Part shown: piece by piece, positions 22,701 through 34,269 of the stretch
How the letters are laid out: each line of letters begins with the position of its first letter
How positions within the stretch are numbered: position 1 is the stretch's first letter
DNA from: Plectosphaerella cucumerina
Taxonomy: Eukaryota > Ascomycota > Sordariomycetes > Glomerellales > Plectosphaerellaceae
Assembly (NCBI GenBank): GCA_020746995.1
Contig: JAGPXD010000003.1
Span: 4,464,001 to 4,528,000, forward strand
DNA: 64,000 nt
Reading direction: 5' to 3'
The notes under the pieces: generated by a model
The model's input: the letters and a program-made list of their open reading frames with translations, nothing else
What the model was told of the DNA's origin: nothing
Database searches by the model: none
Program-made: the position numbers and the translations under genes

Positions 22701-24451
22701 AGGGTCGCATGGCGAGGGTGGTGGTCTGCCAATCTGAGTGCATTCTGGACAAAGTCGATGACATGAACAGCATCTGGGCTCTTCTTCTTATACAGTAGGC
22801 CCACTAGGTGTTCCACAGCCTCGAGTGCTGACGGGCAGGTGTGAATCGCGTCGAGCCAGGTCTTTTCGGCCTCGTCATGGCGACCGAGACAGTAAAGTGT
22901 CGCCGCAATATTGGAGAGAGAGTCGACGTCTCTGTCATGTGATCAGCGGGCATCCATGACTCTTCACGAGTCAACGTTGTCTTACCTTCCATTGAGGTCG
23001 GAGGCTCGTGTGAACCACTCCAACGCCGGTTCGAACTGATCCAATGCGAAGTGAAGACAGCCTCCCAGGACAAGCCCTTCTGCCCACTGCCAGCCGCCCT
23101 GTTCACAAAGCTGTGCCAGAATCCGCATAGATGCCCTCGCGCCAGATACGGGGCAATGACTGCTCCCACGTACCATGCCAGGGCGTGGAGATGCAAAATC
23201 ACAGGCGTATGAAGTATGCCATGATTGCCCCTGCTCCATACGGATTCCGCCAGCAGTCTGCCAGGGGCTCGGAACTGCTGGCTGTGGACAGCGTGACATT
23301 TGATCTGGACCGTACAGGCGGGGACATGTCTGCGCGGCTGAGGGGCATCTGGTGGCTATCGACATGCGTCTGGGAGGCTTAGGAAAAACCTGCAACCTGA
23401 AGCTGGTGCCACTGAAGCTTGGTGTTCCTTGCTGCGGAGGTCGCCTTGTATGGTGGTGGTAGGTCAGGAGCTCCATGTATGACCGATGGGCTGACACCAG
23501 AATTTTCTCTCGAAAGTCGAGAGATGCAGACAGCCCGGGCGCGGGGGCTGTGGTATCTTGGTAGGAAGGGCTTCCATCAAAGGCTCCGGGGGTCTCTTGC
23601 ATCCTTGGTAGGCTGTCTTGACAAGTAGCCCCTGCATGTTGAGGCCCGGCAGGAAGTAGGGTCGGAACAGAGTCCGGGAACAAGTGGTTGGGAGCGGTCC
23701 AGAGGGGTCCTGGGGGCGGAAATGCTGGAGAGACGAGGCGCGCTGGAAAAGGTTCGAAGTGACGCGGCGAGTCTTTGATCGAAGTAGGACGTCTAATGCT
23801 CTCGGTTCCCGCATACTCGGGAGGTGAAGGTGTGAACCAACTAGCCATATCATTTCCGTTGCCCTGCGCCTGGTGTCGATATACTTGGAAGCCGCGGTGA
23901 GAGCCTGTCATGCTGCTTTGGTGCTCGATACCTTGCAGTGGGAAGCACGGCGAGTAGAGATCAGTAGGCGGAAGCCAGCGACGCGGTGAGTCGAGCGCCA
24001 ATGGACGATGGCGGTGGACTGATTCCGAGTCTCCCTCGCGTGCTACTGCAGTTTGGGCATGGTTGTATCCTGCTGGGTCGCTCGTTCTGGGCACTTGTCC
24101 GTGATATCCGGCACTGCTCACACTGGCAGAGAGGATCATGTGCTTGAGAGCAGGCGGCCCAGAGGTGAGCTTTGCTGGAGTCCCATCATATCCGGCGTCG
24201 ATGGTACCGCTTGGGGTTTTGCGACGAAGGTGATGTTCCCCTCTATCCAGATGGTGGTATGTGTTGTGTGTCGAATTCGAGCTGCCATGGTCGGACCGGA
24301 TCGGAAGAGAAGTGCGTATTGGTAGCGGCCTTCGGAGTGATGGGTTCAGAAACTGATGCTGGTCGTGGCCAACCTGGTAAGCCAGATGGGACGGGGTAGC
24401 GTCGAGGTTCTGTGGATGCACCACATGGTGCATGTGGACCAGGGGTAACAT
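19701..24451 (-). CDS. TPR-containing O-GlcNAc transferase (GT41)
   Basis: The enzyme transfers GlcNAc from UDP-GlcNAc to Ser/Thr of nuclear and cytosolic proteins; fungal versions are little studied. Four exons join across introns 22932-22985, 20991-21050 and 20334-20380 to give 1529 residues. Residues 1 to about 470 are a disordered His/Pro/Ser-rich extension. TPR repeats run from about 480 to 870 (LHTNLGSLLKDIGQLDLAIQ). The GT41 catalytic region begins near SVCDWRGRG (about 883) and contains KIGYVSSDFNNHPLAHLMQS, LNGYTRGARNDVFAARPAPI, NFNQLYK with the UDP-binding Lys at 1319, and HTTAADVLWSSTPLLTLP near 1399. The protein ends GDIYL. Key positions equivalent to human H498 and K842 are present. 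The second intron has an AAG acceptor, needed to restore HL-MQS. The third is only 47 bases with a GTTTGG donor and a CAGCAG acceptor. The N-terminal start is the least certain part. Confidence 0.92.
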
Positions 24452-25470
24452 CGGCCAGTTCGACTGTCGAGACTGTGAAGCACGGCGACTGGGCTGAACT
24501 TGAACAGATGAACGAATTTGGATGCGCGACGTCTATTGCTAGCGAGGAGTATCGGCCTGTCATTGCCTGCTGGTCACAGCGAGGCTGGGGATGTCGCTGG
24601 CGAGCATCGGGTTGATTCTGGGGCGGCGGCTGAGCCAGCGCAGGAATGGCAGCGTGCCCTCGGGGGTGATGTCTAGATTTTGGTCACAAGCAGCGGCAAG
24701 GGAAAGGCAACGCGACAAAAGTTGGAAAGACAAACCAGAAGTCAAGCTGACGAGAAGGGACGATTGACGTCTATCATGATGTTCCACCTTGGATGGGTCC
24801 GTAGGCAAACACACAGTGCATACAGTAAAGCTCACTGTTGGGTATCTTATCAAAAGCCAAGGCTACATTTATTAGTCTAGTAAACCATTCCTTTAATTTA
24901 ACTACTAGTAGCTTCGAGTAGTAATACTAACTATAATTCGATGTAAATTATAAACGTATTTTAATAATATGTTTTATTCAAATTAATTTAGAAGTAGATA
25001 CTACTTACTATAGTTTCTTTCGGCACAGGGCACATCAAAAAGTACTAAGACAGTAGTAGTTCGAGGATTTACAAGTTCATTTGGTCTATTCTAGCTAGAG
25101 CTCCTTACATCAGACACAAATGCAGTCCGAGTCTGTAGACCTCGATATACGGACCTCGCCATCCATGCAAATGGGACGCGCGGTGAGTGATGGGTCTTCC
25201 ATGCAATGGATCGATCTTCCTTGAGAATAAATTGAGATGAGCCACTTGTGCAGGCACATCTCAGAGTGTAGTCAAGGGTGTACGTTGGCAGGCGGATGAG
25301 AACAAGGCACATGAACATCGCGAATTCAGCCGTACCACCATAAGGGTCAGAAATATTTTTCCATTTCCGACGGACTCTCGGTCCTCTTGGGGACGGTCCG
25401 TCCGTCTCATGCAGAGCCGTTCCCAAACTCCAGAAGTCATGCGCAGTAACCGTTGGTTCGTTGACGTTCT
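24452..25470. other. Intergenic region between OGT and RPL12
   Basis: This is about 1 kb between the OGT start and the RPL12 stop, both genes on the minus strand. It holds the OGT promoter and the RPL12 3'UTR. Its middle (24860-25020) is abruptly AT-rich and is listed separately. No coding frame is supported. Confidence 0.55.
24860..25020. repeat. AT-rich island, possible RIP relic
   Basis: About 160 bases in an otherwise GC-rich gene region are mostly A/T with many TpA steps (ACTACTAGTAGC, ATTTTAATAATATG). Composition and dinucleotides match the RIP block to the right. It may be a short remnant of a transposon insertion in the OGT promoter. No terminal repeats or duplication are visible, so identity is unknown. 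Confidence 0.45.
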
Positions 25471-26229
25471 TTACTCTTCGGGGACTGTGCATGGGTTAGA
25501 TCCGCACCGAAACTCGAGACAGCGGAGGACTCACTGTCAATCTCGCCAGCCTCAATGGCATCTGTGATGGCCTTGGGGCTCTTTCCGTCCACCTGGCAGC
25601 CGACGCTGAAAGCCGTGCCCAGAATCTCCTTCACGGTACCCTCCAGCGTCTTAGAGAAGGACTTGTACCTCATGGTGCGGGCGATCTCGATGATCTCGTC
25701 GAGGGGGACGGACTTGTTGTGCTTGATGTTCTTCTCCTTCTTGCGGTCGCGGGGGGGCTCCTTCAGGGCGCGGATGATGAGGGAGGACGCCGTCGGGACC
25801 ACGGAGACGGCGGCTTGACGGTTCTGGATGGTGAGCTTCACCGTGACGCGCAGACCCTTCTGTTGTTCGCAATTGATGAGCAACCATCCTCGTTCGCAGA
25901 CAGGAGGGGAGAGGGGTCACAAACCCAGTCGCCAGTCGCCTTCGCGATATCTTCGCCGACCTTCTTCGGCGAGAGACCGAGAGGACCAATCTTGGGCGCA
26001 AGAGCGGAGGAGGCACCGACCTCACCACCGGTGGCGAGGAGGTGGCTTTTCGACAAGTCAGTATACAACCCAACTCTTCATAACGACGGCAAATTCGTCC
26101 GGGCTCGGCGTGGGCAGTGGAGATTAACGAACATGACCTTGACCTCGTTGGGATCGATCTTGGGAGCTGTGAAACGTCAGTCACATGTTGCAATATCTCG
26201 TCACTACAGAACGCATGACACTTACGCAT
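25471..26229 (-). CDS. rpl12: 60S ribosomal protein L12 (uL11)
   Basis: uL11 forms the base of the ribosomal GTPase-associated stalk with the P0 protein and 25S rRNA. Five coding exons join at introns 26167-26225, 26046-26132, 25860-25924 and 25485-25534 to give exactly 165 residues, the same length as yeast Rpl12. The product begins MPPKIDPNEVK, continues ATGGEVGASSALAPKIGPLG and PPRDRKKEKN, and ends GEIDIPEE. The first coding exon is only four bases (ATGC) and the last coding piece is 14 bases, so simple ORF calling misses both ends. Intron 2 uses a GTTCGT donor and an AAG acceptor; these are required to read KVIHLLATGG. A Leu occupies the position that is Arg in yeast HLRAxGGEVG-like sequence. 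High constitutive expression is expected. Confidence 0.95.
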
Positions 26230-26782
26230 TTTGACGGTGTTTGGCCTGGACACTGGGGAGGATTGGTGACGGGTCGGTGTCGGTAGGAAAATCGAGGCGC
26301 AAATGTAAAGTTCACCTCCAACGAAATCAAATTCTTGGTGTGTGGGAAAACCCTAGCGTGGCAGGTCATTGGCTGTCAAATAGTGGGGGGCCGCATTGCG
26401 CTTCCGAAGCGCAGTGTGGTCAACCATGTAAGCTGATGCACGGGCCAGGCGACTTGCGGATGGTCACTCCGTTGAGTGGTGCCAGACTCGCCTGCACGTG
26501 ACATCTCACGGGACTTGATTTGTCTCGGCATCCTCCCACCAGACAGGTTCCCCTCTTGAGACCACATCACAAGAGACCATTTAGACATGAGGAAACGGGT
26601 CGAGGTGTCAAGGCCGTGGCCTCCTTCTGCTATTAACCCCCCTCGACTAGTCTAAACACAGGTATCTAAGCCCAGCTCATAAGCACTGAACGAGGAGGCT
26701 CGACTCGGCCAGAGTTTGCCAGGCTCGCCTCCTGCTGCACCTGCTCTTGCACTCAGATTCGGCTTGTATGCCCGCCCAGTCA
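26230..26782. other. Intergenic region between RPL12 and SEC23
   Basis: This 553-base gap separates two minus-strand genes and contains the RPL12 promoter and SEC23 3'UTR. Apart from a telobox-like element I see no further feature. Confidence 0.6.
26347..26356 (+). promoter_or_regulatory. Telobox-like element upstream of RPL12
   Basis: AAAACCCTAG lies about 118 bases upstream of the RPL12 ATG. AAACCCTA or ARCCCTAA boxes, bound by Tbf1-like Myb proteins, are known in ribosomal protein promoters of several fungi. Only one copy is seen, so this is a suggestion by motif and position. Confidence 0.35.
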
Positions 26783-29372
26783 TTAGTTGGTTCCGCTCAC
26801 AGCGAGCCTGTGAAGACTTGTCAGCGCTATTCCGACCGAGGCGTCCAAGTGTGCACTAACTTCATCAGATGGTCCATAAAGGTCTGTAGAGAGACGTCAT
26901 CCGTGAAAATCGTCTGCGCAGACTGCGCACCCACTCCACCGTATGCTCCTGACGTGTGTGTCGTGGACGGGTTCAGCTTGGACAGCAGGAATCGTGCCTG
27001 GGAGCCACCGGCATCGCAAACGATGAATCGCGGGAGAGGGAACCTATCAGTGATGAGGTCCTAGGCCTGGTTAGCGGGATGTAGTCATTCACAAGTAATG
27101 CGCAACGTACTCTGGCATCTTCCTTGGGCTGTTCCAAGAGACCCGCAAAGTTCTCGTAGCCCTCTTGATCTTGGTAGCCGGCCTTGCGCCACTCGGCAAT
27201 CGTTTCACCGTTGAAGATGAGGATATGGAAGAAAGTATCCAGCAAGAGGATATGGGTGGGCTGGATTGAGGTCGAATCCAGAAGGACCGGTTGGCCGCCA
27301 TCCTGGTCAAAGGTGTACGAGTCGAGGGTAGGCTGGATCATGATGAGAGAGTTGCTGACATCCTCATGGTTGAGGACATGGCGATAGAATGCCGTCTCAT
27401 CTGGTGAGTTGTTGAAGACTTGTAAGAACTGGCTCCTCCGCAAATGGAACATGAACTGGGGGTAGAGCGTGAAGTTCTTCTCGAGACGGAACGAGGACGG
27501 ATCATCCTTCCGATAGTCTGCAAATCGAGAGCAGAGTCGAATAAGCATTCGGTCGACCCATCGAAGGACGTCTGGGCCGTCGTCAACCTCCGACTTGAAG
27601 ACTGCGATTCTTGACATCAAGACGGCAGCCGCCTCCTGGTCAAAGGATTGCGCGATGGCAGGATCGCCCGCCGGTCCGCTGAGGTTCCTCGCAATTGTGG
27701 TGACCCTCAAATGGAACTGGCCAGATGAGTGCTGGTAGTAGGTGAGGAACTGAATCATGCCCTTCTGGGGCGCCTGCTGGTGCTGCGAAGGTCCGCCTTG
27801 GCTTGCGATCTCGAAATAGACACCGTAACTCGAGGTGGGGTCGATGCCGCACATCTTCCATGAGCAGGTGTTGCCAATGCCACACTCCGTCTCACCCACA
27901 GACGTTGACTTTTTGTTCAAGGAGACGGCATGGCCAATGAGTCCAGTAACCTTGAGTTCCTTCGTCGTCAGGACCTCAAGAACGGCGTTGAATCCCATGA
28001 GCAGGTTGTCGTCGCCATCCTTCTCGAAGACGCGGACAAAGGACTGCTTGAACATGGACGACGTGAAACTGTCAGTGAGAATCATATGACCTCCCGTCGA
28101 GTTGCACAATCCCTTCATCTCCAAAAGGCCAACCTGGTCGAGGCATCCTGCGAAGATATCGATGATGTGGCCGTTGTGTGCAGTGCGTTTAGCGAGGTTT
28201 TCGTAGAACTTCAGCGCCTTCTTGTAGTACTTGATGTTGTCGCGATCGATGTCGTGGTGAGAGCGGATGGGCTCCCTCAACTCGGGACCAACGACCATGC
28301 CCGGGCCCTCTGTCGCAGCTCCGCCGGCGAAGAGCATGATACGACCGCCTGCATTCTGGAACGACGACTCGAGCAATCCAACGGAAACGCTGAGGGCGAC
28401 GCCTGTGCACCGGAGACTCCTCCTGTCGTTCGAGACGGGCCACGGGTCCTTCTGCATCTGCTCCAGTGCCTTGGTAAGCTGGAACTCGGCTTGTTGAACG
28501 GGAACAAGGAACCTGGCGGCGGGACCGATCGGGAGGCGTCCGGGCTGCTGTTGCGGCACGCCTGGTCGCATCGTGGGGGAAGCCAGACCAAGCATCTCTT
28601 GCACCTGCTTTGCAGAGTAATCCTTGCTCCCACGGAACACGTACGACTTTGCGCACTCCGTGTATCCAATCTCGTGGACTTGGGCCTTGAAGTAGCGAGA
28701 GTCAGCATGCTGCTCTCGGCCTTATGTAGGGGACTTCCCATACCATGGTGCCGTATGTGATGAGACCGACAAGGGCGTTCTCCGGGAGGAGACTCAGGCT
28801 CATCACCAGGGACTCCTTCAAAGCGGAGAGACTGTCATCTTCCTGGCATGTATCGACCACGTAGAGGAAGATCGGGGGACTCGGGGCTGGCCTGGACAGC
28901 TTGTACTCGATGGTCGTGTTCGATGGATGAAGCTCGGGCGGGATCGCATTGGCAGTGATATCTTTGTAGTGAGGAGGCAGAGGGTTCCTCGAGAGGCAGA
29001 AGGGGCATATCCAGAGTCGAGCGCGAACGTCGACGGAGCTGTTCCTCTTAACAGACGCATGGCTGGTGGGCAACGGGTGATCTTACCAGAATGGGTTCAG
29101 GACAGAGCGGCAGGGCTGCTTGCAGGTGACGGGTTCGAATTGAAGAAGTGGTGTCTCTGGCTTCTCCTTAAGGGGTGTATAGAGGGCGCCAATGGGGACG
29201 ACGAGCCGAGATGCTTCCTACAATCCGAGCAAGACCATGTCAGCGATCGTGCTTCTTCATGCGTCAGGTTGCGACTGACCATGCGGGAGCTGGGAAAGAC
29301 ATTCCAGCTCAGACGAACACCATCGCGGTCCTCCACTTCGCTCCATTGCTCTTTCAGGGTTTCGTAGTCCAT
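26783..29372 (-). CDS. sec23: COPII coat GTPase-activating subunit SEC23
   Basis: SEC23 pairs with SEC24 on ER membranes, activates the Sar1 GTPase and forms the inner COPII coat. Six coding exons (introns 29218-29279, 29039-29086, 28686-28743, 27061-27110, 26808-26860) give 772 residues, the family's usual size. The start MDYETLKEQWSEVEDRDGVR at 29372 is the conserved N terminus. The zinc finger uses C63, C67, C86 and C89 (CKQPC...CPFC). The trunk reads FLYVVDTCQEDDSL and YTECAKSYVFRGSKDYSAKQ; the gelsolin-like C-terminal part has RFIVCDAGGSQARF and ends TFMDHLMKLAVSGTN. The last two introns are needed for that ending. Intron 3 has an AAG acceptor. The start codon lies about 0.6 kb from the RIP-degraded block. 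Confidence 0.96.
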
Positions 29373-29950
29373 TTTCTGGCCGAGTTGGTGGGAATTCGAC
29401 TGAAGGTGACTTGATGTGGGAGGCGGCAGGCCAGCATGCAGGCGTCGATGTTTTGTCGACGTGGTATCTGGACACAGTGGCGGCGGCGCTGAGGTAACTA
29501 AATCGGGAGCGATAAAGCTGAGGTGGCAGCTAGATAAGGCGGAAGCAGGGAAGGTACCAGAGTCGTGGCATTTTAGAGGTGGCCAGTGCGCCCCGGGGAA
29601 CTGGGCCTTTGAAGACCACGACAACCTTGCCCCCCAAGGAACCCTGAAATGACCCAACGAAATCGATTCAACTACCTAAAGCACACAGATATTCGAATAG
29701 AAACTCTCTACAGATCTTGCTGCTTTGAAACGCGAATCTCTCAGCGAAGGAGATCGCCTGCCCGACGATGCAGCAGGTCGCTGCGGCTTGACGAAAGGCA
29801 CTCTGAGAGGGGCAAATGCTCCCAACGATAACTAAATGAGGAATTCAAATCAAGCGACTGAGCAGGTCCAGCGGCGCAACAGGCCAGTCTGCCAACCGAT
29901 ACGGCAGGTCATTCAGTCAATCAACCCAGCAGGTCCAGCAGTCAGTCAAG
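29373..29950. promoter_or_regulatory. SEC23 upstream region
   Basis: This is the only normal-composition DNA between the SEC23 start and the RIP block. From 29850 it repeats short CAGCAGGTCCAGC and CAGTCAGTC-like phrases, and at about 29950 it passes into TpA-rich DNA. The promoter must fit in this interval. No specific site is recognised. Confidence 0.5.
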
Positions 29951-30404
29951 CAGTATATCCCGCGACTAAGGGGGTATAGCGGCTACTACTACACCCACCT
30001 CCCAAAAGTCTAAATTCACCCACCTAAGTATAAGCATATTACTACTAGTACTACTAGCTTAAATAATATATTAGATATTATAACTATTACTATACTAAAA
30101 TTATATATCCGCTATAGGGTAGCGATAGGTTAGTCTTTAAGTAGGGTATTTCTCCCTTTACCCCCTAGTTAGTATAATATCTATATAGTTCTAACTAACT
30201 TCTAAAAGACTTAATTATATAAGTATCCTATTTCCAGCTCTCGGCTCTAGCTCTAGCTCTCTCGCTTCTAGTACTAAATATATAGATTTAATAAATAGCT
30301 TTTATCGTATTCTAGATAGTGAAGCTAGGCCCGTATACGGCCTGGGTATAGATAAAGAAGAATTAAATATATAACTTTAATATAGTAATATAAAGGGGCT
30401 AAAC

Positions 30405-31428
30405 CGCGGAGGGTTTAGTAAGCTATCGGTAACTATTTATAGTAAGGGCGGTAACTACTTAGCGTAGGGTACCTAAACTATAGGTAAGGGTATCTATTAC
30501 TATAAAGTTTATAAGGGGGCCGAGCTATACGTAACTCGGTAAGCCGTTAGTAACTATATATAGTAGGGACGGCGATTACTTAGTATAGGGTACCTAAGCT
30601 ATATATAAGGAAATCAGCTAAGAGCCTGAATCGGGTCCGTAGGTAGTATATCGTAGAGTAGGTCTGTATTAGTTATAAGACTTTAACTTAACTCTTTAAA
30701 GCCTTATAGCGATATATACCCTTACTTATAACTCGGATACCCTATACTAAGTAATCGATATCCCTACTATACGTAGTTACTAATAGTTTACTAAGCCGCC
30801 CGTAGCTTAGCCCCCTTATAACTAACCCCCTCTCTAGGATTATTAGTCCCTTAACGATAGATTATACTATCTTTACTAATAAGTTACAGACTATTATCTT
30901 ATAATAACTTTACTCTTACTATTTTCGGTAACTTCCTTTATACTTTTATTTCCTATATAATTACCCCCCTTAGGTAGTAGTAGCCCCTATCGCCTTAGTA
31001 AATAGCTGTAAGGATATCGGCTAAGAGCCTGAATCGGATCTATAGATAGTATATGGTAGGGTAGGTCTATATTAGTTATAAGACTTTAACTTAACCCGTT
31101 AAAGCCTTATAATAATATATACCCTCGCCTATAGCTCGGGTACCCTATACTAAGTAATTACTATCCCTACTATATATAGTTACCGATAGTTTACCGAGCC
31201 GCCCGTAGTTTAGCCCCCTTATAACTAACCCCCTCTCTAGGATTATTAGTCCCTTAACGATAAATTATACTATCTTTACTAATAGGTTACGGTTACGGAC
31301 CCTTGTCTTATAATAACCCTACTCTTACTATTTTCGGTAACTCCCTTCTTACTTTTATTCCCTATATAGTTACCCCCCCCCCCTTAAATAGCGGTAGCCC
31401 CTATTACTTTAGTAAATAACCTTAATTA
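30405..31428. repeat. Cluster of inverted and direct repeats
   Basis: Two direct copies of a roughly 400-base unit start near 30611 and 31014; the phrase GCTAAGAGCCTGAATCGG begins at 30617 and again at 31020, a spacing of 403. Two shorter reverse copies of the unit's interior (around the phrase TAGGGTACC) lie at about 30410-30500 and 30535-30610. The unit carries no recognised frame. It could be a terminal repeat of an unidentified element. Confidence 0.7.
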
Positions 31429-31659
31429 CCTATTTAAGTATAACCCTTTTAGTAATCCGATTCTATTTAATTACTTTTATAATTTACTTAGTAACTACCC
31501 GCTAAACTATTATCTAGTAAATATCTCTATACTAGTAGTATAAATAATACTCTTTAGTCTCCCTATTAACCTAGGTTTCTTTTTCTTCCTTACTACTAAT
31601 AACTCTCTCTAAATACCTATCTATATATCCCTTTTCTCTACCCCCTTTACTTTCTTATA

Positions 31660-33600
31660 ATATTTACCGACCTTTCGTAAAGATATTAGTTATTACCCCC
31701 GTTACTTATCTCTTCGAGAAATACTAGTACTAGGCTATCGATAGCTAGATAGGTACTCCCGGCGAGTATATTAAGTAGGATAGCCGCCCCTATACTTACT
31801 ACTTTATATAGACTTATAATAATCTTAAAGTAATCTATATTACCTTAGTAAACCCCGGCTACTATACTAACTACTTTAAGGCTAACCTTAAGTATACTAC
31901 TATATATTTACTATCCCCCTACTAATAGGTTTTACTAACTCCTATAAGTCCCTAACTATATTATTAGTAGTACCTAGGAGTACTAGAACTAGGTTAAGGG
32001 TATTACCCTCCGCGAGGCCTCTACTTATTAATAGGTTACCGGTATTACTTACTTCCGTTCCTATAAATACTACTATATTATCTACTATATCGTTATTATA
32101 AATAGATACTAATATTAGGGCCTGTCTAGAGAGGTAGTATAGATAGCTAGAGAGGTAGTAAATAATAGGGCGGACTACGCTAACCCGATTAAGCGGCTTT
32201 TTTATCCGAACCTGTCCTTAGCTCGTGTAATATTACAGCTAAAAATAGCTGTTTTTGTATCCACTGAAGACTCGCTGGCTTAACCTGCTGAAGCACTTAT
32301 CGTACAGGGCCTGTAGGTTTAGTTGAAGCTATCGCGAGGTCGCCGATCGGCGCGCCCGGGTATAAGGGTCGCTGATTAAACTGCCGGTTGTAAGGGCTTA
32401 AAAACGCCGGTTGTAAGGGTGTTAATTGAAGTGATCGCGAGGGGCGCGACCGGGCGTAAGGGTCGCCGATTGAACTGCCGGTCGTAAGGGTTTATTGGAA
32501 GCGATCGCGAGGGCTCTGAACTGCCGGTCGTAAGGGTTTATTTAAAGTGATCGCGAGGGCTCTGAATTGCTAGTCGTAAGGGTGTTAATTGAAGTTATCG
32601 CGAGGGGCGAAATCTGCCGGTCGTAAGGTTGTTAATTAAAGTTATTCGGGTTGACGTTAGCGAAGCTAAGATACGGTGGGCGGGCGCGGGTGGTAGAATC
32701 CCGATTAGGCTTAGTACGCGCTTAGGCTAGGTTAAAATTCCCGTCTTAGGGTAAGGCGCGGGTTATAGTACTTATACCTTAGGTTTTGGGTAACGAATGG
32801 CGCTTGGGCTACTAAGGACCCTATTATTTACTGCCTCTCTAGCTATCTGTACTGCCTCTCTAGACAGGCCCTAATATTATCTCTTTAAGTAGATTACTAA
32901 TCCCGCCCGAATTACTAGCCTTAAGGGCGATATACTTACTATCTATATAGTATAACTTAACCTTAAAGAGGTAGCTACTTCCCGCGAGTAGGAGTAAGCC
33001 TCCTAGGTCCTTAACGTAAATATAGTCTCGGTTTCTATAAGCCTTTACTAACCCTTTATAAAACTATTATTATAATAGTACTCCCGCTACTCCCTCTTCG
33101 ATTAAGTACTATATCTCTTATACCTAGCCCGCCTACCTATATAATCTTTCCTATACTACTTAGGCTATCGAGTACCTTAACTAGTATACCTAATATATTT
33201 ACTATACTATTAAGGGTAAGTAGGGTTATTAAAACTTCCCTAAACTCTCTATAGAGTTTTAGTAGTTAATCTTCGATACTTAGAAGATAAGTTATAATAC
33301 TCCCACTAACTTCGAGGTTTATATCGGTTAGCTTATTATTACTTACCCCGGTATTAATAATACTATCGGTAGTTCCCCCGGCTCTATTATTAGTAATCCT
33401 TCTCGCGGTTAGTCCGGTAAAGCCTTAACTACCGCCGCCGTAGCTACTTAGGATAAAGAGATAAAGGATAAAGTTAAGGAGGAGGAACTTATAGCTAGCC
33501 TTTCTAGTACTTATAAGGATAAAAGTAAGGGTAAGGAGGTTACCTATACCCCTAAGTATAAATATACTACTAAGGATTAAACCTTACTAAGTATCTCTTA
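31660..33600 (+). pseudogene. Degenerate retroelement frame, interrupted by a MITE
   Basis: A plus-strand frame with RIP-type stops can be followed from about 31660 to 32110 and resumes after the MITE at 32880, for example ITNPARITSLKGDILTIYIV soon after it. Near 33380-33570 it becomes Lys/Glu/Ser-rich (phrases such as KDKVKEEELIASLSS). Gag-like composition is suggestive but no diagnostic motif is visible. Confidence 0.35.
32118..32871 (+). mobile_element. hAT-like MITE, copy A (complete)
   Basis: This 754-base element is bounded by inverted repeats of about 50 bases starting GGGCCTGTCTAGAGAGG, each containing the sub-phrase CTAGAGAGGYAGTA twice. It is flanked by an 8-base duplication TAATATTA (32110-32117 and 32872-32879). 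Eight-base duplications are typical of the hAT superfamily. The interior is GC-rich, with several imperfect units of GCCGGTCGTAAGGG and GCGATCGCGAG. It has no coding capacity. It keeps more C than its surroundings, so it is the least RIP-altered copy here. Confidence 0.85.
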
Positions 33601-34269
33601 CTCTTTACTAATTACTTAGTAAGTTTTTATAGTCGATTTTATATATAAGTAGATTTAAAGGGGTTTACTTTCCCCGAAATTAACTAGTGATTTTTAGTTA
33701 TCTTACTTTAGATATAACTTCTTTACCCTCTAGTAATATATAGTAAACTTCTTTAGAGTATTTACTAAGTAGTCTACGGGTTCCTAGGAGTTATACTCTA
33801 CTAACTACCCCTTCTACTTAACTAGGTATAAACGGTTATCTCCCTAGCCCTTATAGGTAGTAATATCTTTAACTTCCTATTCCTCGGGGTTACTTTTAAA
33901 CTCCGGTAGCTAGTATACAGGCTATCTACTACCCTTCTACGGTTTTAATAGGGAAACTAGAAAGATATTATATATTACTATATACCTTTCCGGTAGTAGT
34001 AAGTAATAGGCGTTAAGTCTTATATACTAGGTAACCTAAATATAGATATATCGTAATACTAACTTATACTTAGCCTTCTTAAACCTAAAGTTCTTAGTAG
34101 AAAGGCTTATAAAGTCGCTAACTTAGAACTTAATTAGGATCCGTCTAGTATTATAGTATTTTACTTATATCTCCTAGGTAAACTACTAAGCCTTAGCTAT
34201 CCTTTAGTAAGTCTCGGTAATCTTTACTAACCACTTACGGATACCCTCTACTAAATTCTCCTTAATTAA

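Noticed and set aside
174..29372. A metabolic or defence gene cluster
   Set aside because: The genes serve unrelated housekeeping or regulatory roles, have separate promoters and mixed orientation, and include no biosynthetic core enzyme or immune-type domain.
32330..32640. Regularly spaced repeats resembling a CRISPR array
   Set aside because: The organism is a fungus, the units are imperfect and adjacent, and they lie inside a TIR-bounded MITE with a target duplication.
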